Assembly (NCBI GenBank): GCA_020250445.1
Contig: JADCEF010000111.1
Coordinates: 1-42,730, forward strand
Source of the DNA: Rhodobacter sp.
Lineage (GTDB): Bacteria; Pseudomonadota; Alphaproteobacteria; Rhodobacterales; Rhodobacteraceae
Direction: 5' to 3'
Length of the DNA stretch: 42,730 bases
Shown: piece after piece, positions 7,829 to 16,719 of the stretch
How positions within the stretch are numbered: the stretch's first letter is position 1
Layout: each line of letters starts with the position of its first letter
Notes under the pieces: generated by a model
Databases searched by the model: none
Told to the model about the DNA's origin: nothing
Seen by the model: only the letters and a program-made list of their open reading frames with translations
Position numbers and translations under genes: made by a program

Positions 7829-8620
7829 ATGACCAGAATCGACCGCCAGTTCGCCCGGCTGAAGGCCGAAGGCAGGAAGGCCTTTGTCGCCTATATCATG
7901 GCGGGCGATCCCCATCCTGCCACCTCGATGGCCGTCATGAAGGGGCTGCCCGCCGCCGGTGTGGATATCATCGAACTGGGCATGCCCTTCACTGACCCGA
8001 TGGCGGACGGCCCGACAATCCAGCTGGCCGGACAGCGCGCGCTGGAGGGCGGGCAGACGCTGGCCCGGACCCTGGCCATGGCGGCGGAATTCCGCAAGGT
8101 TGACCAGATCACCCCGATCGTGATGATGGGCTATTACAACCCGATCTATTCACGCGGCGTGGACCGGTTTCTGCAGGAGGCGCTGGCGGCGGGCGTGGAC
8201 GGGCTGATCGTTGTCGATCTGCCCCCCGAAGAGGATGACGAGCTTTGCCTGCCCGCGCAGGCGGCCGGCCTCAACTTCATCCGTCTTGCAACACCCACCA
8301 CCGATGAAAAGCGCCTGCCCAGGGTGCTGACCAATACCTCGGGCTTTGTCTACTACGTCTCGATCACCGGGATCACCGGGGCGGGGGCGGCTGCGGCGGG
8401 GGATGTCGGGCCGGAAGTGGCGCGGATCAAGGCGGCAACGGACCTTCCGGTTGTTGTCGGCTTCGGCATCAGCACGCCGGATGCCGCAGCGGCCATCGCG
8501 GGCGTGGCGGACGGCTGCGTGGTGGGATCGGCCATCGTCAGGGAAATCGGCGCGGGAAAGCCGGTTCAGGATGTGCTGGCATTCGTCGCCAGGCTGGCGG
8601 CCGGGGCGCATTCGGCCTGA
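7829..8620 (+). CDS. trpA: Tryptophan synthase alpha chain
   Basis: TrpA cleaves indole-3-glycerol phosphate to indole and glyceraldehyde-3-phosphate, passing indole to TrpB. The 263-aa TIM-barrel protein shows [10 protein letters not shown], the catalytic Glu in [11 protein letters not shown] and Asp in ADGPTIQ, the YYNPIYSRG loop and the phosphate-binding GFGIST and GSAIV segments. The start at 7829 (MTRIDRQF) follows an agggg site. It is not next to trpB, which lies on the other strand at 16720-17946. The stop is 4 bases from the convergent marR-type gene. Confidence 0.97.
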   Translation: MTRIDRQFARLKAEGRKAFVAYIMAGDPHPATSMAVMKGLPAAGVDIIELGMPFTDPMADGPTIQLAGQRALEGGQTLARTLAMAAEFRKVDQITPIVMMGYYNPIYSRGVDRFLQEALAAGVDGLIVVDLPPEEDDELCLPAQAAGLNFIRLATPTTDEKRLPRVLTNTSGFVYYVSITGITGAGAAAAGDVGPEVARIKAATDLPVVVGFGISTPDAAAAIAGVADGCVVGSAIVREIGAGKPVQDVLAFVARLAAGAHSA

Positions 8621-8624
8621 CCGG

Positions 8625-9101
8625 TCATGTCTGATCCGGCGACGGGTCGTCGCGCATGGCGTCCAGAACCCGGCGCAGATCGGTCAGCGTCGGCAGCACC
8701 CCGGCAAGGCGCGATGCGGGAAACAGGTCGCCCAGGGCGCGGATGTCGGGTGCCAGCGCGGCACGCGATGCCTGCAGGAACGCCCGCCCCTCTGCGGTGA
8801 TGAACGTGAATTTCGACCGGCCATCCAGGGGGTTGGGGGCAAGCCGGACAAGGCCGTGCCGCTCCAGCACGGTCAGGCTGTGTGTCATTGAGGTTTTTGG
8901 AACCTGAAAGGCCCGCGCCAGTTCCAGCGGCGTACCGCCGTCCCGGACGCGGACAAGGTGATTGAGAACGGTGAACTGCGATACCGAAATGCCCGGCGGC
9001 AGCCGCAAGGAAAACAGGGCGCGGCTGAGCTGGGCCAGAATGCCCACCTCCAGAAAGAAGGCGCTGAAGATCTCGTCCGGGGCGGGCGGATCGTCAGGCA
9101 T
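8625..9101 (-). CDS. MarR-family transcriptional regulator
   Basis: The 158-aa protein is a winged-helix MarR regulator: a dimerisation helix (ILAQLSRALFSLRLPP), a helix-turn-helix (TPLELARAFQVPKTSMTHSLTVLERHGLV) and a wing with the conserved DGRSK. Such proteins usually bind a palindrome in their own promoter and release it on binding a phenolic ligand or on oxidation. Its ATG overlaps the stop of the upstream nitroreductase-like gene by 8 bases, so the two are one operon, and a near-ideal operator lies in that operon's promoter (10255-10287). The likely job is autorepression of the oxidoreductase. Confidence 0.9.
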   Translation of the reverse strand: MPDDPPAPDEIFSAFFLEVGILAQLSRALFSLRLPPGISVSQFTVLNHLVRVRDGGTPLELARAFQVPKTSMTHSLTVLERHGLVRLAPNPLDGRSKFTFITAEGRAFLQASRAALAPDIRALGDLFPASRLAGVLPTLTDLRRVLDAMRDDPSPDQT

Positions 9102-10236
9102 TCACGATTTTCGCACCCAGCGGCCAGCGCGGACTGTTGTTCACAACCGGGCCATAGCCGATGCGCGCCAGCATCTGGACCGTACCGCCATCGGGCGCAA
9201 GTTTTTCATGCACCTGACGGAAAAGCTCTGCCATTTCGGGATATTCCTGCAGCGCCTGGCTCAGCGGATGAAAGGCCACTCCGGCGGAGGTTGCGGCCAG
9301 ATTCACCCGCAGCCAGTCGGCCCCGGTTGCAAGCTGTTCGGGGCGGCTGTTGCCCTGGCTCACCAGCCAGACATGCCCCATTGCCGTATCGGCATTCGCG
9401 AAAACCGCATCCATGCCGGCCTGATAGGCCGGAGATGAGGTATCAAAGGCCGACTCGCGGGTGAACAGGCCCGTGGCCGCCATCACCTCGAACATCGGGC
9501 CGGTGAAATCGATGCCGTCGGGATTGGCGTCAACCTCGTTCCGGCCGATGCGGAACAGGTCCACCGATTCCTTGTATTTGGGCGGTGTCACGATTTCGAT
9601 CCGCAGCGCCTCACGCGTGAAGGCGCGCCATTCGGCCACCTCCTGCGCATCAATCGTGCCGCCGAAGCGCGTCGAAACGGCGGTATCGAGCTGTGCCAGC
9701 GTGTCCGCAGGCAGCGGGCGGGCGGTGTCGTAGGGTTCTTTGTTGGACCGGCGGTCAAGGGCATAAGCAAACAGCGGGTCTGGGGCCACAGAAGGATCGG
9801 CTGCGAACACCGCACGGGCGATCGGACGGGCATCCAGCGCGCGGTCATCGAACCCCTCGGGGAACGGCGTGATCGTGACCCTTTGGCCGTCATGGCTTGC
9901 GGCCATGCGCATCAGTTCCAGAAAACAGCCCAGCCCGATGGTGATCTGGCGGTTGTAGGGATCGGTATGCGGCAAAAGCTTGTTCAAATCGACATAAAGC
10001 GTGACAACGTCCGGCTCAGACAGGTCAACCAGCCACGGTTGAATGTTGTGCGGATTGGGCGCCAGCAGCGCATAGCTCAGCGCCCGGCGGCGCGCGTCTT
10101 CGCCCTGCCCGGCGGATGCCCAGGGCAGGCGGGCCGTCTGCGGCTGGCGGGTGGCGACATATCCAAGGCCGGCAGTGGCGGCAAGGATGACGCCGCCACC
10201 GATCACGGCCAGCGTCTTTCGGCGGGACATAGACAT
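9094..10236 (-). CDS. Tat-exported nitroreductase-fold (Acg-like) oxidoreductase
   Basis: The 380-aa protein has a twin-arginine signal (MSMSRRKTLAVIGGG followed by a hydrophobic stretch), so it is probably exported folded with its cofactor. The mature part resembles Acg/nitroreductase-fold flavoproteins (LAPNPHNIQPW near the start, RRSNKEPYD, and IGYGPVVNNSPR at the end). The substrate is unknown. The start at 10236 is preceded by caggag; a second ATG two codons later is also possible. It is co-transcribed with the MarR gene that follows and overlaps it, which suggests induction by a toxic compound such as a quinone or nitro-aromatic (inference). Confidence 0.75.
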   Translation of the reverse strand: MSMSRRKTLAVIGGGVILAATAGLGYVATRQPQTARLPWASAGQGEDARRRALSYALLAPNPHNIQPWLVDLSEPDVVTLYVDLNKLLPHTDPYNRQITIGLGCFLELMRMAASHDGQRVTITPFPEGFDDRALDARPIARAVFAADPSVAPDPLFAYALDRRSNKEPYDTARPLPADTLAQLDTAVSTRFGGTIDAQEVAEWRAFTREALRIEIVTPPKYKESVDLFRIGRNEVDANPDGIDFTGPMFEVMAATGLFTRESAFDTSSPAYQAGMDAVFANADTAMGHVWLVSQGNSRPEQLATGADWLRVNLAATSAGVAFHPLSQALQEYPEMAELFRQVHEKLAPDGGTVQMLARIGYGPVVNNSPRWPLGAKIVNA

Positions 10237-10254
10237 GGTGTGCTCCTGTTTCAA

Positions 10255-10266
10255 TACGATGCCGTA
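10255..10266. promoter_or_regulatory. Second possible MarR operator
   Basis: The palindrome tacg-atgc-cgta (10255-10266) lies just downstream of the -10 element. It differs in sequence from the spacer palindrome, so it may be the MarR site instead of, or as well as, that one. Confidence 0.45.
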
Positions 10267-10267
10267 C

Positions 10268-10296
10268 TATCTAGTGCGAATTCGCACCAAATGCAA
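10268..10296 (-). promoter_or_regulatory. Sigma-70 promoter with operator palindrome in its spacer
   Basis: On the minus strand, TTGCAT (-35, 10291-10296) and TAGATA (-10, 10268-10273) are exactly 17 bases apart. The spacer contains a perfect 14-bp palindrome gtgcgaattcgcac (10274-10287). This placement suits repression by the operon's MarR protein. Confidence 0.75.
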
Positions 10297-10395
10297 GCCC
10301 CTTCTGCAACAGGGGCCATGCGCAGGCGCGCATTGCCAAGCAGCGGCCATTCCCGGTAGGAAAACCTGACCGGACCAGACCGAAGGAAAGCGCAC

Positions 10396-11559
10396 ATGCC
10401 CGTCATCACCTGCATCGACGATCTGAAGCGGATTCATCGCCGGCGTGCCCCGCGCATGTTCTTCGACTATTGCGAAAGCGGCAGCTATACCGAGCAGACC
10501 TTCCGCGACAACTGCAGCGATTTTGCCCAGTTGCGCCTGCGCCAGAAGGTGGCGGTTGACATGACCGGGCGCACGACCGCCGCAACCATGGCGGGACAGC
10601 CGGTTTCCATGCCGGTGGCGCTGGCCCCCGTTGGTATGACCGGCATGCAATGCGCCGACGGCGAGATCAAGGCCGCCCGCGCGGCGGAAAGGTTCGGCGT
10701 GCCCTTCACCCTGTCCACCATGTCGATCTGCTCGATCGAAGATGTGGCCGCCCACACCACCAAACCCTTTTGGTTCCAGCTTTATGTGATGCGCGACGAA
10801 GACTTTGTGTCGGGCATGATTGCGCGGGCCAAGGCAGCGGAATGCTCGGCGCTGGTGCTGACGCTGGATCTTCAGATCCTCGGCCAGCGGCACAAGGACC
10901 TGAAGAACGACCTGACCGCCCCGCCCCGCCTGACGGTGAAGAACCTGCTGAACCTGGCGACAAAGCCGCAGTGGTGCCTGGGAATGCTGGGTACGAAACG
11001 CCGCACCTTCGGCAATATCGTGGGTCATGCCAGGGGTGTGGGCGACCTCAGTTCGCTGATGAGCTGGACAAAGGAACAGTTCGACCCGCAGCTGGACTGG
11101 GACAAGGTGCGCAAGATCCGCGACGCCTGGGGCGGCAAGTTCATCCTTAAGGGCATCCTTGACGTGGAAGATGCACGGCGCGCGGCGGATTTCGGCGCGG
11201 ATGCGATCATCGTCTCGAACCACGGCGGGCGGCAGCTGGACGGGGCACTCTCATCAATCCGGATGCTGCCATCGATTGTGCGCGCGGTCGCGGACCGGAT
11301 CGAGGTGCATATGGACGGTGGCATCCGGTCGGGTCAGGATGTGCTGAAGGCGCTGGCCCTGGGTGCGACGGGCACCTTCATCGGGCGCAGCTACATCTAT
11401 GGTCTGGGGGCCATGGGCGAGGCCGGGGTCACAGCCGCGCTGGACGTGATCCACAAGGAAATGGACACCACCCTGGCCCTGATGGGCGAACAGGATGTCA
11501 GACATGTCCGTCGCGAGAACCTTCTTGTGCCCAGGGGATTCGAGGGGGACTGGGCCTGA
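10396..11559 (+). CDS. lldD: FMN-dependent L-lactate dehydrogenase / alpha-hydroxy-acid dehydrogenase
   Basis: The 387-aa protein belongs to the FMN-dependent alpha-hydroxy-acid dehydrogenases, which oxidise L-lactate to pyruvate at the membrane and feed electrons to quinone or cytochrome. Visible are the N-terminal [50 protein letters not shown], the Lys of FILKGIL and the catalytic His/Arg motif [10 protein letters not shown], then [19 protein letters not shown] for phosphate binding. The length fits LldD. A gaagga site precedes the ATG. It is divergent from the MarR-controlled operon. Glycolate or mandelate as substrate cannot be excluded from sequence alone. Confidence 0.88.
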   Translation: MPVITCIDDLKRIHRRRAPRMFFDYCESGSYTEQTFRDNCSDFAQLRLRQKVAVDMTGRTTAATMAGQPVSMPVALAPVGMTGMQCADGEIKAARAAERFGVPFTLSTMSICSIEDVAAHTTKPFWFQLYVMRDEDFVSGMIARAKAAECSALVLTLDLQILGQRHKDLKNDLTAPPRLTVKNLLNLATKPQWCLGMLGTKRRTFGNIVGHARGVGDLSSLMSWTKEQFDPQLDWDKVRKIRDAWGGKFILKGILDVEDARRAADFGADAIIVSNHGGRQLDGALSSIRMLPSIVRAVADRIEVHMDGGIRSGQDVLKALALGATGTFIGRSYIYGLGAMGEAGVTAALDVIHKEMDTTLALMGEQDVRHVRRENLLVPRGFEGDWA

Positions 11560-11577
11560 GCGGGGCCCTGCCCCGCA

Positions 11578-11660
11578 CCCCGGGGTATTTTCTCCAAGAA
11601 GAAACCACGGGAAACCCTGCCCGCCAGGACGGGTTTCTTTTCGGCTGAAATACCCCGGGG
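11578..11660. terminator. Bidirectional terminator with nested inverted repeats
   Basis: An outer 13-bp perfect inverted repeat (ccccggggtattt 11578-11590, aaataccccgggg 11648-11660) encloses an inner hairpin gaaaccctgcc/ggacgggtttc (11611-11621, 11627-11637, one mismatch region) followed by tttt. It separates the convergent lldD and MFS genes. Confidence 0.8.
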
Positions 11661-11698
11661 GTACGGGGGCTGGCCCCCGCTGTCGCGCTGGGACCGCG

Positions 11699-12862
11699 TC
11701 AGCCGACCGCAGCGGCGCGCCGCTCGGCCCGGGCCAGGATCGGGGTCAGGACCAGAACCACCAGCAGCATCACCGCAGCAAAGACAAAGGCCATGCGCAG
11801 CCCGAAGGCCCCGGCAATCATGCCAAGGGTGGGCGGGCCGAAGAAGTAGCCGAAATACCCCAGAAGGGTGGCGCGCGCCACGGCCCGGGCCCGGGACTGC
11901 GGATCAGCCAGTCGGCCCACAAGCGAAAAGGCGGTCGGGGCGATCACGGAAGACCCGATGCCCATCACGATGAACCCGGCATAGGCCATCGCCGGGGTCA
12001 AGGCCGCCGCCGCCGCCAGCGCGCCGCAGGCCGAGATCAGCGCACCCCCCCTGAGCAGCGCAACCGGGGCGATCCGCGCGGCAAGGCCCTGCCCGGCAAG
12101 CCGCGCAAAGCCCATCGTCAGCGCCAGGGCCGCCGGCCCCATCGCCCCCTGTGTCGGCGAGCCGCCCAGAGACTGCTCGATATGCAGGGCAGACCAGTTC
12201 TCGGCCGCATTCTCGGTCAGAAAGGCGATCAGGACGATCCCGCCGCCAATGACCGGGATCAGGCCCAGATGCCCGGACGTGCCGTCCCTGGGGCGGCCAA
12301 GGCCCCGGATCGTGCCGTCCTTTTCAACGGTCAGAAGGGCCAGCATCAGGGCGACCAGTGCCATCGCCGCCATCACCCATCCCGGCGGCCACTCAAGGCT
12401 GCGCAGCATGCCCGTGCCAATCGCGCCCGCGGCATAGCCGAAGGAATAGGCCGCATGGCTGAGGTTCATCAGGTGCAGCTTGTGGTCATTCTCCAGCGTT
12501 GCGACGCGGGCGTTCATCAGCACGTCGGTCAGGCCGGTTGCGGCCCCGCAGCACATCATGGCAAGAGGGAACAGCCAGAACACCGGTGTCTGGCCCGGCA
12601 GCAGGAAGGCAAGGGCCATCAGCCCGGTCGAGACCGGCAGCGCAATCCGGCCAAGGCGCGCACCAATGCCCGGTGCCAGCAGCATGGCGAAGACGGCAGC
12701 AAGCGGCGTGAAAAGCATCAACAGGCCAAGACGGGCCTCGTTCACGCCAAGCATCGCCTTCAGGTCGGGCAGCACGGCCGCGAAGGTTCCCCAGACAATG
12801 CCCATGGCGGCAAAGGCCGCCACCGCCGGACGGGCGATGCCAAGGGTGGAAAGGAACGGCAT
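11699..12862 (-). CDS. MFS transporter
   Basis: The 387-aa protein is almost wholly hydrophobic, with about 12 predicted membrane segments in two halves split by a charged loop ([16 protein letters not shown]). An [26 protein letters not shown] block and [14 protein letters not shown] are typical of the FucP/YbjJ-like sugar-permease branch of MFS. The substrate is unknown. The start at 12862 has no strong ribosome site, but it places the first membrane helix near the N-terminus as expected. It is monocistronic, ending at the shared terminator. Confidence 0.85.
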   Translation of the reverse strand: MPFLSTLGIARPAVAAFAAMGIVWGTFAAVLPDLKAMLGVNEARLGLLMLFTPLAAVFAMLLAPGIGARLGRIALPVSTGLMALAFLLPGQTPVFWLFPLAMMCCGAATGLTDVLMNARVATLENDHKLHLMNLSHAAYSFGYAAGAIGTGMLRSLEWPPGWVMAAMALVALMLALLTVEKDGTIRGLGRPRDGTSGHLGLIPVIGGGIVLIAFLTENAAENWSALHIEQSLGGSPTQGAMGPAALALTMGFARLAGQGLAARIAPVALLRGGALISACGALAAAAALTPAMAYAGFIVMGIGSSVIAPTAFSLVGRLADPQSRARAVARATLLGYFGYFFGPPTLGMIAGAFGLRMAFVFAAVMLLVVLVLTPILARAERRAAAVG

Positions 12863-13030
12863 CTGGACGGGCCCCGTGCTTGCCTGCCGGACCTAGACCG
12901 GCCTGCCGCCCGCAGCAAGGGCATGGGGCGGCATTTCGGGCTTTCCCTGCCGGAGAATCGCCTGTATAGCCCGCCCGGTCACGCCGCACACCCTTGGAGG
13001 GCGGCGGACTTAGCTGATGGAGACCCTCAA

Positions 13031-13630
13031 ATGGCTGGTGAAATCCCTGATTTTCACGCCGAGGTACGGACGGGGACAGGCAAGGGGGCCGCCCGTCAAG
13101 CCCGGCGTGAGGGCAACGTACCCGGAATCGTTTATGGCGGCGGGCAAGACCCGCTGGCCATCAACATCAACTACAACACGCTGCTGAAGCGGCTCAAGAT
13201 GGGGCGCTTCCTGTCAACGCTGTTCAACCTCAAGGTCGAAGGCCAGGATGACACCCGCGTCATCTGCCGCAGCGTTCAGCGCGATGTTGTGCGCGATCTG
13301 CCGACGCATGTCGATTTCATGCGCCTGCGCCAGACCAGCCGGATCAACCTGTTCATCCATGTCACCTTCATCAACCATGAAGCGGCACCGGGGCTGAAAC
13401 GGGGCGGCACGCTGACCGTGGTGCGCCCCGAGGTCGAACTGGAAGTGACCGCAGGCGATATCCCCGATCACATCACGGTGGACCTGAAAGGGCGCAACAT
13501 CGGCGACGTCATCCACATCGGTGATGTTGTGCTTCCCGAAGGTGCCGTGCCGACAATCGACCGGAACTTCGTCATCGCCAAGATTGCGGCCCCCTCGGGT
13601 CTGCGGTCGGCGGATAATGAAGGCGAATGA
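13031..13630 (+). CDS. rplY: 50S ribosomal protein L25/general stress protein Ctc
   Basis: The 199-aa protein is the long two-domain Ctc form of L25, which binds 5S rRNA. The N-terminal domain has [22 protein letters not shown] and the C-terminal domain has PLKRGG-like sequence, [22 protein letters not shown] and [13 protein letters not shown]. The frame is open far upstream because of GC bias, but [23 protein letters not shown] at 13031 matches the family start. Pth follows on the same strand after an intervening convergent gene, so the usual rplY-pth neighbourhood is kept but interrupted. A strong terminator follows at 13660. Confidence 0.95.
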   Translation: MAGEIPDFHAEVRTGTGKGAARQARREGNVPGIVYGGGQDPLAININYNTLLKRLKMGRFLSTLFNLKVEGQDDTRVICRSVQRDVVRDLPTHVDFMRLRQTSRINLFIHVTFINHEAAPGLKRGGTLTVVRPEVELEVTAGDIPDHITVDLKGRNIGDVIHIGDVVLPEGAVPTIDRNFVIAKIAAPSGLRSADNEGE

Positions 13631-13659
13631 TCCACGTCTGACCCCTGACGACATCAAAT

Positions 13660-13693
13660 GACGCGAAGGGTCCCCCCTTCGCGTCTTTTCTTG
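13660..13693 (+). terminator. Rho-independent terminator of rplY
   Basis: An 11-bp perfect stem gacgcgaaggg/cccttcgcgtc (13660-13670, 13675-13685) with a 4-base loop is followed by ttttctt. Confidence 0.9.
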
Positions 13694-13704
13694 CGCCGCG
13701 ACGG

Positions 13705-14022
13705 TCAGGCCCCGATGTGCTGGACCGAGGTGAACACCTCCAGCTCCGGCGGGCCAAGGTAGATGTCGGCATGGCCACCGGCGCCCCGGTGCGCCGACCG
13801 GAAGGCATCCGACCTTGTCCAGGCGGTGAACGCCGCTTCGCTGGCCCAAAGCGTGTGCGAAAGATACAGGATGTGGTCGTGCTTGCGCGCCCCTTTCATC
13901 AGGTGAAAGGACACAAAGCCAGGCACCTGCGGCAGTTGGCTGTCACGGGTGGTCCACACCGCTTCAAAGTCCGCCTCCCGCCCCGGCCTGACGCGGAAGC
14001 GGTTCGTCGTAAGGTACATCAT
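13705..14022 (-). CDS. Antibiotic biosynthesis monooxygenase (ABM)-domain protein
   Basis: The 105-aa protein has the dimeric ferredoxin-like ABM fold: NRFRVRPGREADFEAVWTTRDSQLPQVPGFVSFHLMKG, then LYLSHTLWASEAAFTAWTRSDAFRSAH. The pattern resembles HmoA/IsdG-type haem-degrading monooxygenases as well as quinol monooxygenases, so the substrate is open. The start is at tandem ATGs (14019/14022), with agggcagg upstream. It sits between rplY and pth on the opposite strand, interrupting that common pair. Confidence 0.8.
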   Translation of the reverse strand: MMYLTTNRFRVRPGREADFEAVWTTRDSQLPQVPGFVSFHLMKGARKHDHILYLSHTLWASEAAFTAWTRSDAFRSAHRGAGGHADIYLGPPELEVFTSVQHIGA

Positions 14023-14152
14023 GGGGTCCTGCCCTGTGCGTCGCATCACCGGCAGCCTGGCCCGGCCCGGCGGCCCGGTCAAGCGTGCCGGGTTGCGGCA
14101 GGGGATGCGGCGCGTTACCTGATCCCAGGCGGCCAAAGCGCGGGAGACGGGC

Positions 14153-14845
14153 ATGAAACTTTTCGTGGGTCTTGGCAATCCCGGGGCGAAATACGCCGGC
14201 AACCGGCACAACATTGGCTTCATGGCCCTGGACCGGATCGCGGGCGATCACGGCTTCGGGCCGTGGCGCAAGGCGCATCAGGGCATGGTTGCAGAGGGCC
14301 GACTGGGGGATGAGAGGGTGTGTCTTCTGAAACCCGGCACCTTCATGAACCTGTCGGGACAATCGGTGGGCGAAGCGATGCGGTTCTTCAGGCTGACCCC
14401 GCAGGACGTGACCGTGTTTCATGATGAGCTTGATCTGGCCCCCGGCAGGCTGCGGCTGAAGCAGGGCGGCGGCCATGCCGGGCACAACGGCCTGCGCTCG
14501 ATCCACGATCATATCGGCGATGCCTATGGGCGGGTCCGCATGGGCATCGGCCATCCGGGCCACAAGGATGCCGTGGCTGCCTATGTGCTGCATGATTTTG
14601 CCAGGGCGGATCAGGGCTGGCTTGATGACCTGCTGCGGGGGGTTTCCGAAGGGGCTGTCATGCTGGCGGCGGGGGACGGGCCGGGTTTTCTGAACCGGGT
14701 CGCCCTGCGCATGGCACCGCCGCGCCCGCCCGCCGGGCAGGGGCCTGTCCCTGCCGGTGTTCCGCACCCCGCTGCGGACCGGCCCGGCGCGGCGGAAGCC
14801 GGTTCTGCGCTGCACCGGCTGGCCGGACGGTTCCGGCGCGACTGA
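14153..14845 (+). CDS. pth: Peptidyl-tRNA hydrolase
   Basis: Pth frees tRNA from prematurely released peptidyl-tRNAs. The 230-aa protein starts MKLFVGLGNPGAKYAGNRHNIGF, with the catalytic His in RHNIGF and the conserved Asn in GLGNPG; Asp is in FHDELDL, and GGHAGHNGLRS and RVRMGIGHPG follow. The core ends near residue 190. A proline- and alanine-rich extension of about 40 residues (PPRPPAGQGPVPAG...) is a low-complexity tail of the kind seen in related species. The start matches the family exactly. Confidence 0.96.
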   Translation: MKLFVGLGNPGAKYAGNRHNIGFMALDRIAGDHGFGPWRKAHQGMVAEGRLGDERVCLLKPGTFMNLSGQSVGEAMRFFRLTPQDVTVFHDELDLAPGRLRLKQGGGHAGHNGLRSIHDHIGDAYGRVRMGIGHPGHKDAVAAYVLHDFARADQGWLDDLLRGVSEGAVMLAAGDGPGFLNRVALRMAPPRPPAGQGPVPAGVPHPAADRPGAAEAGSALHRLAGRFRRD

Positions 14846-14908
14846 ACCTGCGGCGTTGACAGGGGGCCGGGGCTGACGCAGGTTTTGTGTCTGGCAGGGG
14901 CGGGCGAT

Positions 14909-16000
14909 TTGGCGGGACAAAGCACACACAGAATTCCGGCCTGGGCGGTGTTGGCGCCGTTTGCCGCCGGCGGGGTTCTGGCGTTGAAGGTGACAGGGAT
15001 GATTTCCGCCACCGCGCCTGCGGTTCTGGCGCTTGCCGTGGCGCTGCTGGGGATCAGTGTCTTTGCCGCCGTTCACCATGCCGAGGCGCTGGCCCTGAAA
15101 CTGGGGGAACCGTTCGGATCAATCCTGCTGGCCATCGCGGTGACGGTGATCGAGGTGGCGCTGATCGTTTCCATCCTGCTGTCACAGGCACCGGGCAGCA
15201 GCGCCGTGGCACGCGATACGGTGTTTTCTGCCGTGATGATCGTGCTGAACGGTGTGATCGGGCTGTGCCTGGTTCTGGGGGGACGGCGGCATTTTCAGCA
15301 AAGCTTTCAGGTGGAAGGGGCTTCGGCCACGCTGGCGGTACTGGGCACGCTGGCGGTCTTTGCGCTGGTGATGCCGAATTTCACCGATGCCACACGCGGC
15401 CCGAATTACGCGCCGGTGCAGCTTCTGGTCGTGGGTCTGGTGTCGCTGGCGCTGTATGTGGTGTTCGTATTTGTGCAGACCGTGCGCCACCGCGAGTATT
15501 TCCTGGATGAAACCGTCGCGGTTCCGGCATTCATCGCGCCGTCAAATGCGGTGGCGGCCGCAAGTGCCGTGCTGCTGATGCTGTCGCTGGCTGCGGTGGT
15601 GCTGCTGGCCAAGCTGCTGTCATACCCGCTGACGCTGGCGGTGCAGAACGCGGGGCTGCCGCCGTCTTTCGTGGGCGTGGTCATCGCCGCCGTGGTTCTG
15701 CTGCCCGAAGGGCTGGCGGCCATGAACGCGGCGCTGTCGAACCGCCTGCAAAGCAGCATCAACCTGGCGCTGGGGTCGGCGGTGGCCAGCATCGGGCTGA
15801 CGATACCGGCGGTGGCGGCCGTATCGCTGATCTTCGGTGTGCCGCTGGTTCTGGGCCTTTCGGATGAAGACATGGTGCTGCTGATGCTGACCCTGTTCGC
15901 AGCCACGCTGACCCTCGGCACCGGGCGCACCACCGTTCTGCAGGGCGCGGTTCACCTTGTGATCTTTTCGGTGTTTCTGCTGTTATCCGTCATCCCGTAG
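14909..16000 (+). CDS. chaA: Ca2+/H+ (Na+/H+) antiporter of the CaCA family
   Basis: The protein is an integral inner-membrane exchanger with about 11 hydrophobic segments. It shows the two CaCA alpha-repeats: GEPFGSILLAIAVTVIEVALIV and LLPEGLAAMNAALSNRLQ followed by GSAVASIGLTIP. It matches ChaA-type proteins, which expel Ca2+ or Na+ using the proton gradient. No ATG is available; TTG at 14909 has an aggggcggg site and gives 363 aa, while TTG at 14885 would add eight residues. It ends 9 bases before the DUF2237 gene, so the two may be co-transcribed. Confidence 0.85.
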   Translation: MAGQSTHRIPAWAVLAPFAAGGVLALKVTGMISATAPAVLALAVALLGISVFAAVHHAEALALKLGEPFGSILLAIAVTVIEVALIVSILLSQAPGSSAVARDTVFSAVMIVLNGVIGLCLVLGGRRHFQQSFQVEGASATLAVLGTLAVFALVMPNFTDATRGPNYAPVQLLVVGLVSLALYVVFVFVQTVRHREYFLDETVAVPAFIAPSNAVAAASAVLLMLSLAAVVLLAKLLSYPLTLAVQNAGLPPSFVGVVIAAVVLLPEGLAAMNAALSNRLQSSINLALGSAVASIGLTIPAVAAVSLIFGVPLVLGLSDEDMVLLMLTLFAATLTLGTGRTTVLQGAVHLVIFSVFLLLSVIP

Positions 16001-16009
16001 GAGTGTTGC

Positions 16010-16375
16010 ATGGACCCATCGCTGAACGTGCTTGGCGGGCAACTGGAACCCTGTTCCACAGCCCCTCTGACCGGCTTTTTCCGGAACGGATGCTGTGACA
16101 CCGGCCCGCAGGACCGTGGGATGCACACGGTCTGCGCGCTGATGACGGCAGAGTTTCTGGCCCTGTCGAAATACCTGGGCAACGACCTGTCAACACCGCG
16201 CCCCGAATACGGCTTTGCCGGATTGCGGCCCGGCGACCGGTGGTGCCTGTGCGCCAGCCGGTTCCTGCAGGCGCATGAGGAAGGGGCGGCCCCCAAGGTG
16301 CGGCTGGGGGCCACGCATCGCCGCACGCTGGACATCGTGCCGCTGGAGGTGCTCAAGGCGCATGCGGAGGTCTGA
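16010..16375 (+). CDS. DUF2237 family protein
   Basis: The 121-aa protein has the family signature NVLGGQLEPCSTAPLTGFFRNGCCDTGPQD at its start, then HTVCALMTAEFLALSKYLGNDLSTP, FAGLRPGDRWCLCASRF and LRATHRRTLDIVPLEVL-like sequence. Six cysteines suggest a metal-binding or redox role, but no function is established. A gtaggagtgttgc site precedes the ATG, and it follows chaA by 9 bases. Length and composition are normal for the family. Confidence 0.9.
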   Translation: MDPSLNVLGGQLEPCSTAPLTGFFRNGCCDTGPQDRGMHTVCALMTAEFLALSKYLGNDLSTPRPEYGFAGLRPGDRWCLCASRFLQAHEEGAAPKVRLGATHRRTLDIVPLEVLKAHAEV

Positions 16376-16719
16376 CCGCGCCGCCTGACAGGCCGATGAA
16401 AAGTGCCCGCCGCAGGGACCGCTGACGGAAAGACAGGACAGCCTTTCGCGCCCGCCTTGCGCGTTCTGGCGGGGGCCATTTCCCCCGGCGCAGCGCCACG
16501 CTCAACCCGTGCCGCCGGGTACCCGAAACCGCCCCGCCTGCGGTGGGCCGGCGGCCCTGCCGTTGCTGCGGGTTGCACCGGTCCTGGTGGCGGCGTCGCG
16601 CGCGGGCGGGGGGATGGGCGGGGCGCGTTTCCCGGCCCTGCCCGAAGGGGTATCCCGTTGCCCGGATCGCGACGGTTTTCCAGCCCAGCAGGCGGCGGGA
16701 ATGCTGTTTCAGCACCCGG
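16376..16719. other. Gene-free stretch with a degenerate copy of a dispersed repeat
   Basis: No coding frame is supported. The end of the stretch (16664-16714) resembles the 3' half of the 109-bp repeat at 29302-29410, suggesting an old third copy. Confidence 0.4.

Noticed and set aside
11495-13630. 711-codon open frame running into rplY
   Set aside because: The first 512 codons are antisense to the MFS gene; only the last 200 codons (from 13031) are L25/Ctc.
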